A stretch of 64,000 nt of DNA from Chitinophaga dinghuensis (GCF_003259435.1 NZ_QLMA01000002.1:620001-684000), one strand, 5' to 3'. Shown: positions 41,965-51,783, counted from the stretch's first letter. Translations and numbers: made by a program. The notes: generated by a model not told the origin, from the letters alone.

Positions 41965-43035
41965 TTACGCTTTTTTCAGACTGAAATATTTCATGGCTTC
42001 TACCATTACTTCTACACTTTCATAAGGAAGTGCGTTGTACATGGATACGCGGAACCCGCCAGAGAGGCGATGTCCTTTGATGCCTACGATATCTTCTTTT
42101 TTACAGAATTTCAGGAATTCTTCCTCCATTTCAGGTTTATCCATTACAAAGCAGGCGTTCATCTTGCTACGGTCTTCTTTGACAACGGTGCCACGGAACA
42201 GTGGGTTGTGGTCAATTTCATCGTAGAGGAGGGCTGCTTTTTTATCGTTTATTTTCTCGATTGCTGGTATGCCGCCTTGTTCTTTGAGCCAGCGGAGTGT
42301 GAGCATGGAAATATAAACGGCAAATACCGGAGGGGTGTTGAGCATGGAGCCATTCTCGATATGATTTTTATAATCGAGGATGGAAGGAATCTTGCGGGAA
42401 ACCTTTCCGAGCATGCTTTTACGTACAGCTACCATGGTAGCGCCGGCGGCGCCCATATTTTTCTGTACGCCTGCATAAATCAGCGAGTACTTATTAAAGT
42501 CCATGCTGCGGCTCATAATGTCACTACTCATGTCTGCTACCAGGGGTACGTCAGTAACCGGGGTCATCTGCCACTGTGTACCATAGATGGTATTGTTCGT
42601 GGTGATGTGCAGGTAACTTGCCTGCGGAGGAATAGTAAACTGTTTTGGGATGTGATTATAGTTGCTTTCTTTGGAGCTGGCTACAACATCTACGTAGCCG
42701 AACAATTTGGCTTCTTTAATAGCCTTATTGGACCAAACACCGGTATCTACATAGGCTGCAGTGCTGCTGTTCTCTAACAGGTTCATTGGAACCTGCATGA
42801 ACTGCGTAGTTGCACCTCCGTGAAGATACAGTACTTCAAAGTCGTCATCTAGTTGCATCAGTTCCCTTACCAGGCTACGGGCCTCTTCCATTACCGCGAT
42901 AAACGGTTCTGTCCTGTGACCTATTTCTAGTATAGACATTCCTGACCCTTCAAAATCTATCAGGGCTTTGCTGGCTTTGTACAATACCTCGTTAGGTAAT
43001 ACAGAAGGACCTGCGTTAAAATTGTGCACCTTCAT
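41965..43035 (-). CDS. serC: 3-phosphoserine/phosphohydroxythreonine transaminase
   Basis: A 356-residue PLP enzyme from the Met at 43035 (MKVHNFNAGPSVLP), chosen because NFNAGP is the family N-terminus; the frame runs to 43074. Other marks are YLHGGATTQFMQVPMNLL, MSSDIMSR and SLIYAGVQKNMGAAG with the PLP Lys. It converts phosphohydroxypyruvate to phosphoserine with Glu as amino donor. A perfect TAnnTTTG lies 133 bases upstream. serA is not in the window. Confidence 0.94.
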   Translation of the reverse strand: MKVHNFNAGPSVLPNEVLYKASKALIDFEGSGMSILEIGHRTEPFIAVMEEARSLVRELMQLDDDFEVLYLHGGATTQFMQVPMNLLENSSTAAYVDTGVWSNKAIKEAKLFGYVDVVASSKESNYNHIPKQFTIPPQASYLHITTNNTIYGTQWQMTPVTDVPLVADMSSDIMSRSMDFNKYSLIYAGVQKNMGAAGATMVAVRKSMLGKVSRKIPSILDYKNHIENGSMLNTPPVFAVYISMLTLRWLKEQGGIPAIEKINDKKAALLYDEIDHNPLFRGTVVKEDRSKMNACFVMDKPEMEEEFLKFCKKEDIVGIKGHRLSGGFRVSMYNALPYESVEVMVEAMKYFSLKKA

Positions 43036-43167
43036 GTTGCGATCCAGATTAAATTCATTTTTTGATCTTTCCACTTTGTTTGGTTTTTCTAAGGAAACGG
43101 AAAAAAAACGGCACGGGTGTTAAAACCTGTAAGGCGCGTGGTGTAGGATAGGCTAAAGCTAGTGCGA

Positions 43168-43175
43168 CAAAGATA
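43168..43175 (-). promoter_or_regulatory. -7 promoter element of serC
   Basis: TATCTTTG on the minus strand matches TAnnTTTG exactly and lies 133 bases before the serC start, giving a leader of about 125 nt. The -33 box is not clear. Confidence 0.45.
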
Positions 43176-43224
43176 AAATATCTTTTCAAAATTTTTAGTA
43201 AGCCTTAATATATTATTTTCTCTG

Positions 43225-44211
43225 CTATTCTTCTGATCTTCCAAGCATCTGTCCGTGCAGCCATTGACGCTGTAAATTTACGAAATCCAGCAAAGCTGTC
43301 GCACTGAAACCTGTATGCGATAATTCCTTTAGCGACGGCTGTCCGGCATTAACCCAGGCAGTATACCAACAACTGGCTACTCCCTGAATGGCCAGCTGCA
43401 TGCGTCTTTCCACCATTCCATGCATGGACCGGTCATAAGCTATGGTAAAAGCAGAAGAATAGTTTTTAACGAGCTTACCATTACGAAGCTCAAAACTATA
43501 TTTTGCTGATGCGGGCATCCTGGCAGTCACTTGCCGCTCTGCTTTCAATACTGTATCTGCTGCCATTCCACTGGCTGTTACCACTTTCCAGAAATATGGC
43601 TGCAACGCAGGAATATAGACGGCCTTCCCCACCCAGTAGTCAAACGATTTGTCTGCCAGCAATTCCGGTATCCGGGATTCCCATAATCCATGAATGCCCT
43701 GCTGCCCGGAATACTGCCCGTTATGATTGGAACAGGCATGCAATGGTACATGAGCATCCGCAATATAATGCCCCAGATCCGCCGATAATCGTAGTATCTG
43801 ATATTGATCCTTTTCCCGGAAAGCCTTGGTCAGCACGGCCATCATCTTTTCCAGATGCCAGGGAAGAATGCCGTTACGCTGCAGTGAATCCGCTGAATAC
43901 CTTGCCACCGCCGAATCCCAGCTTCTGGGTATATTCCGGAATGGCATGCTGTCATAAACATCTATATCAATATAATGCCGGGGAGCTTCCGCCGCTACCG
44001 CATACCGGCGCTTATCCGGATCTGTGGCATGCTCCGTCAGATATTCCAGGTAAGGTTTATACAATACCATCATCTCCGGCGGTAAACAAAATACCGCCAG
44101 CCGGTTTATCCGCTGATGCGCGAAAAAGCCCCAGCCATGCAGACTGACAGCAGTCAATAAAAATGAGCATAAAAAGGGGAGGGAAATTCGTATAGACTTC
44201 CGGGTTAACAT
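43225..44211 (-). CDS. secreted zinc-dependent phospholipase C / S1-P1 nuclease-like protein
   Basis: A 328-residue protein from the Met at 44211 with a signal peptide (LPFLCSFLLTAVSLHGWG). The mature protein begins GWGFFAHQRINRLAVF, the Trp1/His pattern of zinc-dependent phospholipase C and S1/P1 nucleases, and ADLGHYIADAHVPLHA at about residue 150 gives the His/Asp metal ligands. A three-zinc site is likely. Substrate, phospholipid or nucleic acid, cannot be decided by eye. Confidence 0.8.
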   Translation of the reverse strand: MLTRKSIRISLPFLCSFLLTAVSLHGWGFFAHQRINRLAVFCLPPEMMVLYKPYLEYLTEHATDPDKRRYAVAAEAPRHYIDIDVYDSMPFRNIPRSWDSAVARYSADSLQRNGILPWHLEKMMAVLTKAFREKDQYQILRLSADLGHYIADAHVPLHACSNHNGQYSGQQGIHGLWESRIPELLADKSFDYWVGKAVYIPALQPYFWKVVTASGMAADTVLKAERQVTARMPASAKYSFELRNGKLVKNYSSAFTIAYDRSMHGMVERRMQLAIQGVASCWYTAWVNAGQPSLKELSHTGFSATALLDFVNLQRQWLHGQMLGRSEE

Positions 44212-44263
44212 AACAATCTGGTTTTGAGACGACCAAATTAGTTCATTCTGCAACACGAAAAAC

Positions 44264-44294
44264 GTGGTTCGGAAGAAATAAATCCCCGAACCAC
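44264..44294 (-). terminator. intrinsic terminator of the DUF502 gene
   Basis: Perfect 9-bp stem GTGGTTCGG / CCGAACCAC (44264-44272 and 44286-44294), followed on the minus strand by GTTTTTCG. Confidence 0.85.
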
Positions 44295-44307
44295 ATTTTC
44301 AACATCT

Positions 44308-44919
44308 TTACCCAATATTGGTAACACCCCCGCTCACAGCAAACTTCATGGCATCGCCAGCAGAAATATTCGTCAACTGTTTTACCTTGGTGTTAGGAAC
44401 CATAAACACCTTGCCCGTAATGGCATAAGCATGCGGCACATATACCGCCATGTACCCTTCCAGTCCAAAGTTGCTGACATCTCCCTGGGTGATAAATCCC
44501 ATCTCCCATACATCTACTCCATAAATCTGCACCAATACCGGATGATCAAATTTCTTCTTCTCTCCCACAAATGCATCAAATACATCCTTAATAGAAGAAT
44601 AGATGTATTTAATAAACGGCGTACGCTCCAGTAACTTGTCAAATAAGGCGAATATCCGCCCCAAAATAAAGGAGGAACTCAAATACCCCACCACTATTAT
44701 CAGTAGGAATACCAATATAAATCCCACTCCTTTAAAGTGCAAAAAACTAAAGGCAGCTCCATCTGGAATCAACTCCCTGGGAATCAGATTATCTATCGTA
44801 ACAAAAGCCCAGTATAAGGTCAATGCCGTAATACTGATCGGCGCCAGAATAAGCAGTCCCTGAAAAAAATATCGCAATAAACGCGACGCAAATACTTTTA
44901 ATTTAAGCTTTGGCGACAT
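44308..44919 (-). CDS. DUF502 family inner-membrane protein
   Basis: A 203-residue protein from the Met at 44919 (MSPKLKLKVFASRLLRYFFQG); an upstream Met at 44949 is possible. Two membrane helices (GLLILAPISITALTLYWAFV and FILVFLLIIVVGYLSSSFI) precede a soluble part with ERTPFIKYIYSSIKDVFDAF and YAITGKVFMVPNTKVKQL, the DUF502 pattern, related to plant LCV-type proteins. Function is unknown. Confidence 0.85.
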   Translation of the reverse strand: MSPKLKLKVFASRLLRYFFQGLLILAPISITALTLYWAFVTIDNLIPRELIPDGAAFSFLHFKGVGFILVFLLIIVVGYLSSSFILGRIFALFDKLLERTPFIKYIYSSIKDVFDAFVGEKKKFDHPVLVQIYGVDVWEMGFITQGDVSNFGLEGYMAVYVPHAYAITGKVFMVPNTKVKQLTNISAGDAMKFAVSGGVTNIG

Positions 44920-45017
44920 GGTCAATAATTGATGCTGCAAATTACTCAATAATGCGGAATGCCCCCCGCTTTTTACCCCCTCATGAATGTATGTTGTGAC
45001 ATGTAAAAAAATATTAC

Positions 45018-45047
45018 TGGAAACTTTTGAAGTTTAAAAAGTTTCCA
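45018..45047. promoter_or_regulatory. TetR operator: 11-bp inverted repeat over the efflux promoter
   Basis: TGGAAACTTTT (45018-45028) and AAAAGTTTCCA (45037-45047) are perfect inverted repeats with an 8-bp spacer; a second smaller palindrome AAACTT-TTG-AAGTTT lies inside. The repeat covers the -33 box and the whole spacer up to the -7 box, so a bound TetR dimer would block transcription. Confidence 0.8.
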
Positions 45048-45055
45048 TAGTTTTG
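45026..45055 (+). promoter_or_regulatory. Bacteroidota promoter of the efflux operon
   Basis: -33 TTTG at 45026-45029, an 18-base spacer, and -7 TAGTTTTG at 45048-45055 match TTTG-N19-TAnnTTTG closely. The ATG of the TetR gene is 35 bases downstream. Confidence 0.8.
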
Positions 45056-45090
45056 TTGTGAATTGAAAATCGTTAGCACCAAATTATTCT

Positions 45091-45702
45091 ATGGAAGTAC
45101 AGGAACGTATATTGGATAAGGCTTTTAGCCTGTTCCGGCAGTTCGGAACCCGCTCCATTACAATGGATGATATCGCGCTGAAAATGGGCCTCTCGAAAAA
45201 AACACTCTACGCCCACTTCACCGATAAAGACGATCTGGTATTCCAGTCCGTTTCCGGGTTTATCCACAACATCCACCAGGAATGCCTGGCCAATAAACAA
45301 CGATCCAAAGATGCTATCGATGAGATGTTCCTCGTGATGGAAATGATTGATAAAAGACTCCGGAATATTAATCCCGTAATAATGCTGGACCTCCAGAAAT
45401 ACCACGCGAAAGCCTTTCAGGCATTCCTGGACTATCAACAGCAGGACCTCGCCGCCATGATCAAGGAAAACCTGGAAAGAGGCATCCACGATGGGCTGTA
45501 TCGTCCGGATCTTAATATCAGTATACTCGTAAATTATCGCATACAAGGCTGTACGGCTAGTTTCCAGCCGGAAAACTTCCCCGGAGAACATGATATGGAC
45601 AAAGTACAAAAGGTACTGCTGGAGAATTTTTTATATGGTGTGGCTTCGTCAAAGGGGTATAAACTCATTGAAAAGTACAAACAACTATCGCAAAACATAT
45701 AA
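45091..45702 (+). CDS. TetR-family repressor of the efflux operon
   Basis: A 203-residue protein with the N-terminal HTH at about residues 5-50 (ERILDKAFSLFRQFGTRSITMDDIALKMGLSKKTLYAHFTDKDDLV in sections such as SITMDDIALKMGLSKKTLYAHF), followed by a helical ligand domain that ends with FLYGVASSKGYKLIEKYKQL. It lies 3 bases before a TolC gene, and the promoter in front of it carries an 11-bp inverted repeat, so it most likely represses its own operon until a pump substrate binds. Confidence 0.92.
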   Translation: MEVQERILDKAFSLFRQFGTRSITMDDIALKMGLSKKTLYAHFTDKDDLVFQSVSGFIHNIHQECLANKQRSKDAIDEMFLVMEMIDKRLRNINPVIMLDLQKYHAKAFQAFLDYQQQDLAAMIKENLERGIHDGLYRPDLNISILVNYRIQGCTASFQPENFPGEHDMDKVQKVLLENFLYGVASSKGYKLIEKYKQLSQNI

Positions 45703-45705
45703 ACT

Positions 45706-47061
45706 ATGCTATTCTTCAACAGGCTCACCGGCATTGGTTTGTTGGTGTGGCTGCTATCAATCGGAACCGCCAAAGCCCAACAGCAGGTGAGCCCGGAACC
45801 TATCCGCCTCTCCGCTAAAGACGCAGTGGACTACGCGCTGGCCAACCAAGCTACAGTGAAAACTGCCAAACTGGACCAGCTGATTCAACTCGCTAAAAAC
45901 AAGGAAATCAGCGGCATGGCGCTACCATCCATCAATGGTAACGGTCAATATCAATATAATCCCATCACCCAGAAACAACAATTCAACCTGAAGAACTTCG
46001 GTCTTCCCGTGGATTCCTTCACCGTGGCCTCCTTCCAGTTGCCACATAACCTGATGGGCGAAATCAGATTAAATCAGACACTCTTCGATCCCAGCGTACT
46101 CGTAGCACTTCAGGCACGTAAAACACTGGAAGAACTGGTGAATAAAAATATCACCAAATCTGAAATAGATGTGAAAACCAGCGTGTACAAAGCATATTAT
46201 AACGTACTCTCCGCACGGAAAGCACTGAATATCCTCAGCGGTACACTCACCACCATGGATAATCTCCTCAAAGAAACCAAGGAGATCTACAAAAATGGCC
46301 TCGTGGAAAAACTGGATGTAGACCGTCTGACAGTACAATACACCAATCTGCAAACAGAACAAACCAAACTGAATAACCTGATAGAACTCGGTACCGCCGC
46401 ATTAAAATATCAGATGGGGATGCCCCTGCAGCAACAAATTGTGCTGACAGATTCCCTCAGCACCAACCAGATCGTAGCTGATGTCCTGGATGTTGATAAA
46501 TTCGACTACTCCCAACGTATCGAATATCAACTCCTGGAAACACAGAAGAAAGCAAATGAATATGATTTAAAGAGATACAAACTAAAAGGACTGCCTTCCC
46601 TCCAATTATTTGCAGCTACAGGCGCCCTCAGAGGAAGCGATAAATTTGACTACTTCGCAAGTCATATGTGGTATGGCTATCTCAATACAGGCTTGAATCT
46701 TAGCGTCCCACTCTTCACTGGTTTACAACGCCGCCGCCAGGTAGACCAGGCAGAACTGGCCGTGAAAAAATCTGATGTGCAGATCGAAAATGTGAAACTA
46801 GCTATAGACCTGGAAAGAGAACAATCTTCTTCTACTTTCCGCAATAACGTACTGACACTGCAATCACAAGAAAAAAATATGGCGCTTGCAGAAGATGTAT
46901 ATCGCACCACCCGCGTCAAATACCGCGAAGGGGTAGGCTCCAGCCTGGAAATGAGCACCGCTGAAAGCGATCTGCTAACAGCGCAGAACAATTATTTCAC
47001 AGCGCTCTATAATGCTGTCGTGGCAAAAATAGATCTGCTGAAAGCATATGGTAAACTTTAA
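45706..47061 (+). CDS. TolC-family outer-membrane efflux channel
   Basis: A 451-residue protein with a signal peptide ending near GTAKAQ. Two repeated alpha-helical hairpins are evident, with KDAVDYALANQATVKTAKLDQLIQ at the start of the first and LSVPLFTGLQRRRQVDQAELAVKKS at the start of the second. TolC trimers form the outer-membrane and periplasmic channel of tripartite pumps. It is second in the operon, 20 bases before the membrane-fusion gene. Confidence 0.93.
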   Translation: MLFFNRLTGIGLLVWLLSIGTAKAQQQVSPEPIRLSAKDAVDYALANQATVKTAKLDQLIQLAKNKEISGMALPSINGNGQYQYNPITQKQQFNLKNFGLPVDSFTVASFQLPHNLMGEIRLNQTLFDPSVLVALQARKTLEELVNKNITKSEIDVKTSVYKAYYNVLSARKALNILSGTLTTMDNLLKETKEIYKNGLVEKLDVDRLTVQYTNLQTEQTKLNNLIELGTAALKYQMGMPLQQQIVLTDSLSTNQIVADVLDVDKFDYSQRIEYQLLETQKKANEYDLKRYKLKGLPSLQLFAATGALRGSDKFDYFASHMWYGYLNTGLNLSVPLFTGLQRRRQVDQAELAVKKSDVQIENVKLAIDLEREQSSSTFRNNVLTLQSQEKNMALAEDVYRTTRVKYREGVGSSLEMSTAESDLLTAQNNYFTALYNAVVAKIDLLKAYGKL

Positions 47062-47081
47062 ATCACTTCATCTCTTTCTAT

Positions 47082-48212
47082 ATGAATACTAAGTATTTTT
47101 TCCTGCTGCCAGTTACTGCTGTTATCATGGCTTCATGCGGCGGACAAAAAAATTCCAAGGCTGAAAAGGAGAAGCAATTGCAACAGTTGAAAACAGATAA
47201 AGCCAAATACGTTGAAGACATCAATAAAAAGATTGCAGCCCTGGAACAAGAGCTGGGAACCAACGATAGCGCCCGTATTAAGGATGTGGTGATTACTCCT
47301 GTTGAAGCTACTTTATTTGAACACTATATCGATGTGCAAGGCGCTGTGGATGCCCGCGAAAACGTGAACGTTTCCGCCCGCGTACCCGGCGTAATCACCA
47401 ATATCGCAGTGAAAGAAGGTCAGGCAGTTACCAAAGGTCAGATGCTGGCCCAGGTAGATGATCAGGTTTTACGCGCTACCATCGCGGAACTCCATACCCA
47501 ATTGGATCTCGCCAATACGCTCTTCCTCAAACAACAAAACCTCTGGAACCAAAAAATCGGCTCCGAAGTACAATACCTCAACGCAAAAAGTAATAAGGAA
47601 TCCCTGGAGCGCCGACTGGCTACCATGCAGGACCAGCTCGCGCAAACCAAAATAATTTCTCCTATTACTGGTACAGTGGATGCAGTTATTGCCAAGCTGG
47701 GCGACAATGCCGCTCCTGGTATGCCCGCATTCCGCGTAGTAAACGCCTCTAATCTGAAAGTGACTGCCAGCGTAGCAGAAGCCTATGCAGGACTCGTGAA
47801 AACAGGAGGCGCCGTAGTCCTGAACTTCCCGGATATCAGTAAGGAAATACGCACCATTATTGGCTTTGCTAGTCGCACCATCGATCCGCTTAGCCGCACT
47901 ATCAACGTGGAAGTGCCACTGAAACCAGATGCTACTTTGCGCCCGAATATGATCGCTCAACTGAAAATTATCGACTATAGCGCTCCTGGCGCCATCGTGA
48001 TTCCAGTTGGTATTATCCAGTATGCTGCCGGAAAACCATACGTAATGGTAGCCCAGGAGCAAAATGGCAAAATAGTAGCCATGCGCCGTGATATCCAGCT
48101 CGGACGTACTTATAACGATAAGGCAGAAGTAAAATCCGGTCTCCAGAAAGGCGACAAAATAGTTACCATCGGATTCCAGGGCCTGAACGACAACGACCTT
48201 ATTAAATCCTAG
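47082..48212 (+). CDS. RND efflux periplasmic adaptor (membrane fusion) lipoprotein
   Basis: A 376-residue protein with a lipoprotein signal (VIMASCGG), a coiled-coil-like stretch at about residues 28-60 (KAEKEKQLQQLKTDKAKY), a split lipoyl domain (VSARVPGVITNIAVKEGQAVTKGQMLAQVDD and KIISPITGTVDAVIAKLGD), an alpha-hairpin between them, and a beta-barrel domain. It links the RND pump to TolC. It is preceded by TolC and followed after 22 bases by the pump. Confidence 0.93.
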   Translation: MNTKYFFLLPVTAVIMASCGGQKNSKAEKEKQLQQLKTDKAKYVEDINKKIAALEQELGTNDSARIKDVVITPVEATLFEHYIDVQGAVDARENVNVSARVPGVITNIAVKEGQAVTKGQMLAQVDDQVLRATIAELHTQLDLANTLFLKQQNLWNQKIGSEVQYLNAKSNKESLERRLATMQDQLAQTKIISPITGTVDAVIAKLGDNAAPGMPAFRVVNASNLKVTASVAEAYAGLVKTGGAVVLNFPDISKEIRTIIGFASRTIDPLSRTINVEVPLKPDATLRPNMIAQLKIIDYSAPGAIVIPVGIIQYAAGKPYVMVAQEQNGKIVAMRRDIQLGRTYNDKAEVKSGLQKGDKIVTIGFQGLNDNDLIKS

Positions 48213-48234
48213 GCCAACTGATTAATGCAAGCTT

Positions 48235-51200
48235 ATGAAAGATAATCTTAACAAAGAGTTTAAGCCTACCAGTTGGGCCATAGACAATAAGGTGAGCATC
48301 TATCTGGCTACCTTATTCCTGACCATCGCTGGTATACTCGCATACAACGCCCGTCCAAAGGAACAATTCCCGGAAGTAATATTCCCGCAGTTTATCATCA
48401 GTACGGTAAACATGGGTACTTCCCCGGAGGATGTGGAAACGCTCATCACCAAACCCATTGAGAAACAACTCAATGGTATCGCTGGCGTGAAAAAGATAAA
48501 GAGTACCTCCATGCAGGATTACTCTATTATCAATATTGAATTCAATACTAATGTTGACATTGAATCCGCTCGTCAGCAAGTAAGGGAAAAAGTAGATGAT
48601 GCGAAGAGAGATCTCCCGCAAAACCTTACCCAGGACCCTTCTATCACTAAGGTAGACGTGTCCCAGATTCCTATCATGAACGTCAACCTGTCTGGCGACT
48701 TCGATCTGCAAAGACTGAAACAGTATGCAGATGATATGAAAGACAGGATCGAAGCGCTTCCGGAAATTACCCGCGTGGATATCGTCGGCGCACTGGAAAG
48801 AGAAATCCAGATCAATGTCGATAAATATAAAATGGATGCGGCAAAGATCGGCTTCGGTGATATCATCGGCGCTATACAGGGAGAAAACGTTACCATTTCC
48901 GGGGGACTTGTTTCCATGGATGGGCAAAAACGTACACTCAGTGTTAAAGGAGAATACAAAGATCCTTCACAGATAGGAAATATCATCGTCAGAGGACAAT
49001 CAGGCGCCACCGTATATCTCCGCGATATCGCTGAGGTAAAAGATGGATTCCTCGAACAGGAAAGTTATGCGCGACTGAATGGCAAGAACGTAATCACGCT
49101 CAACGTCATCAAACAAAGCGGTAAAAACCTCATCGATGCTTCTGATAAAATCAGAGCCATTGAGCAAGATATGGTGAAGAACCATTTCCCTAAAAATCTG
49201 AGTGTAACCATTACCGCAGACCAGTCCAAAGCCACACGCGTAACGCTGCACGACCTGATTAACACCATTATCATCGGGTTCCTGTTGGTAACATTAATCC
49301 TCATGTTCTTTATGGGAGCGGTAAATGCCATATTCGTGGCCTTATCTGTACCGATCTCCATGTTCATAGCCTTCCTTTTACTGCCGGTATATGGGTTCAC
49401 ACTCAATATGATGGTGTTGTTCTCCTTCCTGCTGGCATTGGGAATTGTAGTGGATGATGCGATTGTGGTGATTGAAAACGTACATCGTATCTTCAATGAA
49501 CGTAAAGATCTTGGTATTGTAAAAGCGGCGAAAGTGGCCGCAGGAGAGGTGTTTCTGCCAGTTTTCTCAGGAACCCTCACCGTATTAGCGCCTTTCTTCC
49601 CATTGTTGTTCTGGCCTGGCGTGATTGGTAAATTCATGTTCTTCCTGCCGGTAACACTGATTACCACATTGGGAGCTTCCCTGATTGTTGCCTATATCAT
49701 TAACCCTGTATTCGCAGTGGATTTCATGGACAGACATGAAGGCGAAAATCATCCTAAACCGAAATTCAACAGGAAGTTTACTATTCTCTCCGTTGTATTT
49801 GCACTGGTAGCCCTTTTGGGATATGTCAATGGTAGTCCGGGCGTAGGAAACTTCGTGATCTTCGTTTATTTAGTAATCGTGCTGGAGCGCTTCTGGCTGG
49901 CAGGCGTGGCCCGTCGTTTTCAACATAACTTCTGGCCGAAAGTACAAGATACTTACAAGAGAATATTGCAGTGGTGCCTGGTGGGTTGGAGACCCGTTTG
50001 GACGCTGGTGGCTACTTTCGGGCTGTTAATCATGAGCATAATGATTACGGCTATGCGAAACCCTAAAGTGGTATTCTTCCCTTCAGCAGATCCGAACTTT
50101 GTTTATACTTATATCCAGTTACCTAACGGTACGGATCAGAAATATACAGATTCCATCACCCGTCTCGTAGAACAACGTATCACAAAAGTAGTAGGCGCCA
50201 ATAATCCGATTGTAGAGTCTATTATTTCGAACGTGGCGAAAGGAGCCGGAGATCCTCAGGAAATGACCCAGAGTACGGAGCCGCAGAAAGGTAAAGTGAC
50301 CGTTGCCTTTGTGGAATTTGGAGCGAGAAAAGGACAATCTACAGTGCAATATCTCGACAAAATCCGCGATGCGGTAAAAGGAATCCCTGGCGCTAACATC
50401 ACGGTAGAGCAGGAGAAAGGCGGACCTCCCACCGGTAAACCGATTAATATCGAGATCAGTGGTGATGATTTTAATGATCTGACCGTTACTTCGTTCAGGC
50501 TTAAACGTTATCTAGATTCATTACATATTGATGGCGTAGAAGAACTGAAGAGTGATTTTGAAGACAACAAACCAGAAGTAGTTGTTTCGATAGATCGCCA
50601 GCGCGCGAATGCACAAGGAATCTCCACCGCCATGATTGGCGGAGCCTTACGCACCGCCTTGTTCGGTACCGAAGCATCTAAAATAAGAGATGCCAAAGAT
50701 GAGTACAAGATTATGGTGCGACTGCGCGAAGATCAGCGTAATAATATCAACAATCTGATGAACCTGAACCTTGTGTACAGGGACATGAATATGGGAGGAG
50801 CGGTAAGACAAGTACCATTGTCGGCTGTCGCAGACGTGAAGTACACGAACACCTATGCAGGTATTAAACGCATCGATCAGAAGCGTGTGATCTCTCTGTA
50901 TTCTAATGTGCTCACAGGCTATAATGCCAATGAAGTAGTGCAGCAGATAGAAGGTTCATTGAAGGACTTCCCTCGCTCCAATAATGTAACGATCAAAATG
51001 ACCGGAGAGCAGGAAGACCAGATGGAAACAATGAACTTCCTGTTAATGGCGATGCTGGGTGCAATTGGACTGATGCTGATGATTATGGTAACGCAGTTCA
51101 ACTCCATCGGACGTCCTGCGATTATCATGTTAGAAGTTTTGTTCAGTATCATAGGGGTATTCCTTGGGTTCTCCATCTTTGGTATGGATATCTCCATTGT

Positions 51201-51783
51201 CATGAACGGAGTAGGTATTATGGCTTTGGCAGGTATTGTGGTGAGGAATGGTATCGTACTGGTGGAATTTACGGATTTGCTGATACAGCAGGATGCCAAA
51301 GTAAATGATGCAGTAGTAGAAGCGGGCAGAACCCGTATGACGCCGGTACTCCTAACAGCTATTGCCGCCATATTGGGATTGATTCCGCTGGCAGTAGGCT
51401 TCAATATTGACTTTGAAGGGTTATTCACTCACTTCAGACCGAACATTTATTTTGGTGGCGACAACGTAGCATTCTGGGGTCCGTTGGCCTGGACGATGGT
51501 TTTCGGGCTGATTTTTGCGACGTTCCTGACACTGGTTTTGGTGCCAACCATGTATGCAATGAACAAGCGTTGCATTGATGTGTTGGATTGGTATAAGTTA
51601 CCGCGTGGATTGAAGTATGTGCCGTTCCTGGTACTGGTGTTGAAGATATTTATGAAGCGGGATGTAGTGAGAACATTGCATCAGCCGGACTACGTATCTC
51701 CCAAACCTTACCATTTCTTCAAAAAACCGGAAGAGATAGTGCAGGCGCCGAAGGAGACCCTCGATAAAGTGGCTATGAATTAA
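48235..51783 (+). CDS. RND efflux permease subunit with two extra membrane helices
   Basis: A 1182-residue AcrB/MexB-type pump. GIVVDDAIVVIENVHR carries the Asp pair of the proton relay in helix 4, and the docking and porter domains are present on both halves. It is longer than the usual 1030-1050 residues. Two extra hydrophobic stretches (LSVVFALVALLGYV and NFVIFVYLVIVLERFWLAG) lie at about residues 520-560, between helices 6 and 7, and a C-terminal tail of about 60 residues follows helix 12. Substrate is unknown; the TetR ligand is a likely guide. Confidence 0.93.
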   Translation: MKDNLNKEFKPTSWAIDNKVSIYLATLFLTIAGILAYNARPKEQFPEVIFPQFIISTVNMGTSPEDVETLITKPIEKQLNGIAGVKKIKSTSMQDYSIINIEFNTNVDIESARQQVREKVDDAKRDLPQNLTQDPSITKVDVSQIPIMNVNLSGDFDLQRLKQYADDMKDRIEALPEITRVDIVGALEREIQINVDKYKMDAAKIGFGDIIGAIQGENVTISGGLVSMDGQKRTLSVKGEYKDPSQIGNIIVRGQSGATVYLRDIAEVKDGFLEQESYARLNGKNVITLNVIKQSGKNLIDASDKIRAIEQDMVKNHFPKNLSVTITADQSKATRVTLHDLINTIIIGFLLVTLILMFFMGAVNAIFVALSVPISMFIAFLLLPVYGFTLNMMVLFSFLLALGIVVDDAIVVIENVHRIFNERKDLGIVKAAKVAAGEVFLPVFSGTLTVLAPFFPLLFWPGVIGKFMFFLPVTLITTLGASLIVAYIINPVFAVDFMDRHEGENHPKPKFNRKFTILSVVFALVALLGYVNGSPGVGNFVIFVYLVIVLERFWLAGVARRFQHNFWPKVQDTYKRILQWCLVGWRPVWTLVATFGLLIMSIMITAMRNPKVVFFPSADPNFVYTYIQLPNGTDQKYTDSITRLVEQRITKVVGANNPIVESIISNVAKGAGDPQEMTQSTEPQKGKVTVAFVEFGARKGQSTVQYLDKIRDAVKGIPGANITVEQEKGGPPTGKPINIEISGDDFNDLTVTSFRLKRYLDSLHIDGVEELKSDFEDNKPEVVVSIDRQRANAQGISTAMIGGALRTALFGTEASKIRDAKDEYKIMVRLREDQRNNINNLMNLNLVYRDMNMGGAVRQVPLSAVADVKYTNTYAGIKRIDQKRVISLYSNVLTGYNANEVVQQIEGSLKDFPRSNNVTIKMTGEQEDQMETMNFLLMAMLGAIGLMLMIMVTQFNSIGRPAIIMLEVLFSIIGVFLGFSIFGMDISIVMNGVGIMALAGIVVRNGIVLVEFTDLLIQQDAKVNDAVVEAGRTRMTPVLLTAIAAILGLIPLAVGFNIDFEGLFTHFRPNIYFGGDNVAFWGPLAWTMVFGLIFATFLTLVLVPTMYAMNKRCIDVLDWYKLPRGLKYVPFLVLVLKIFMKRDVVRTLHQPDYVSPKPYHFFKKPEEIVQAPKETLDKVAMN

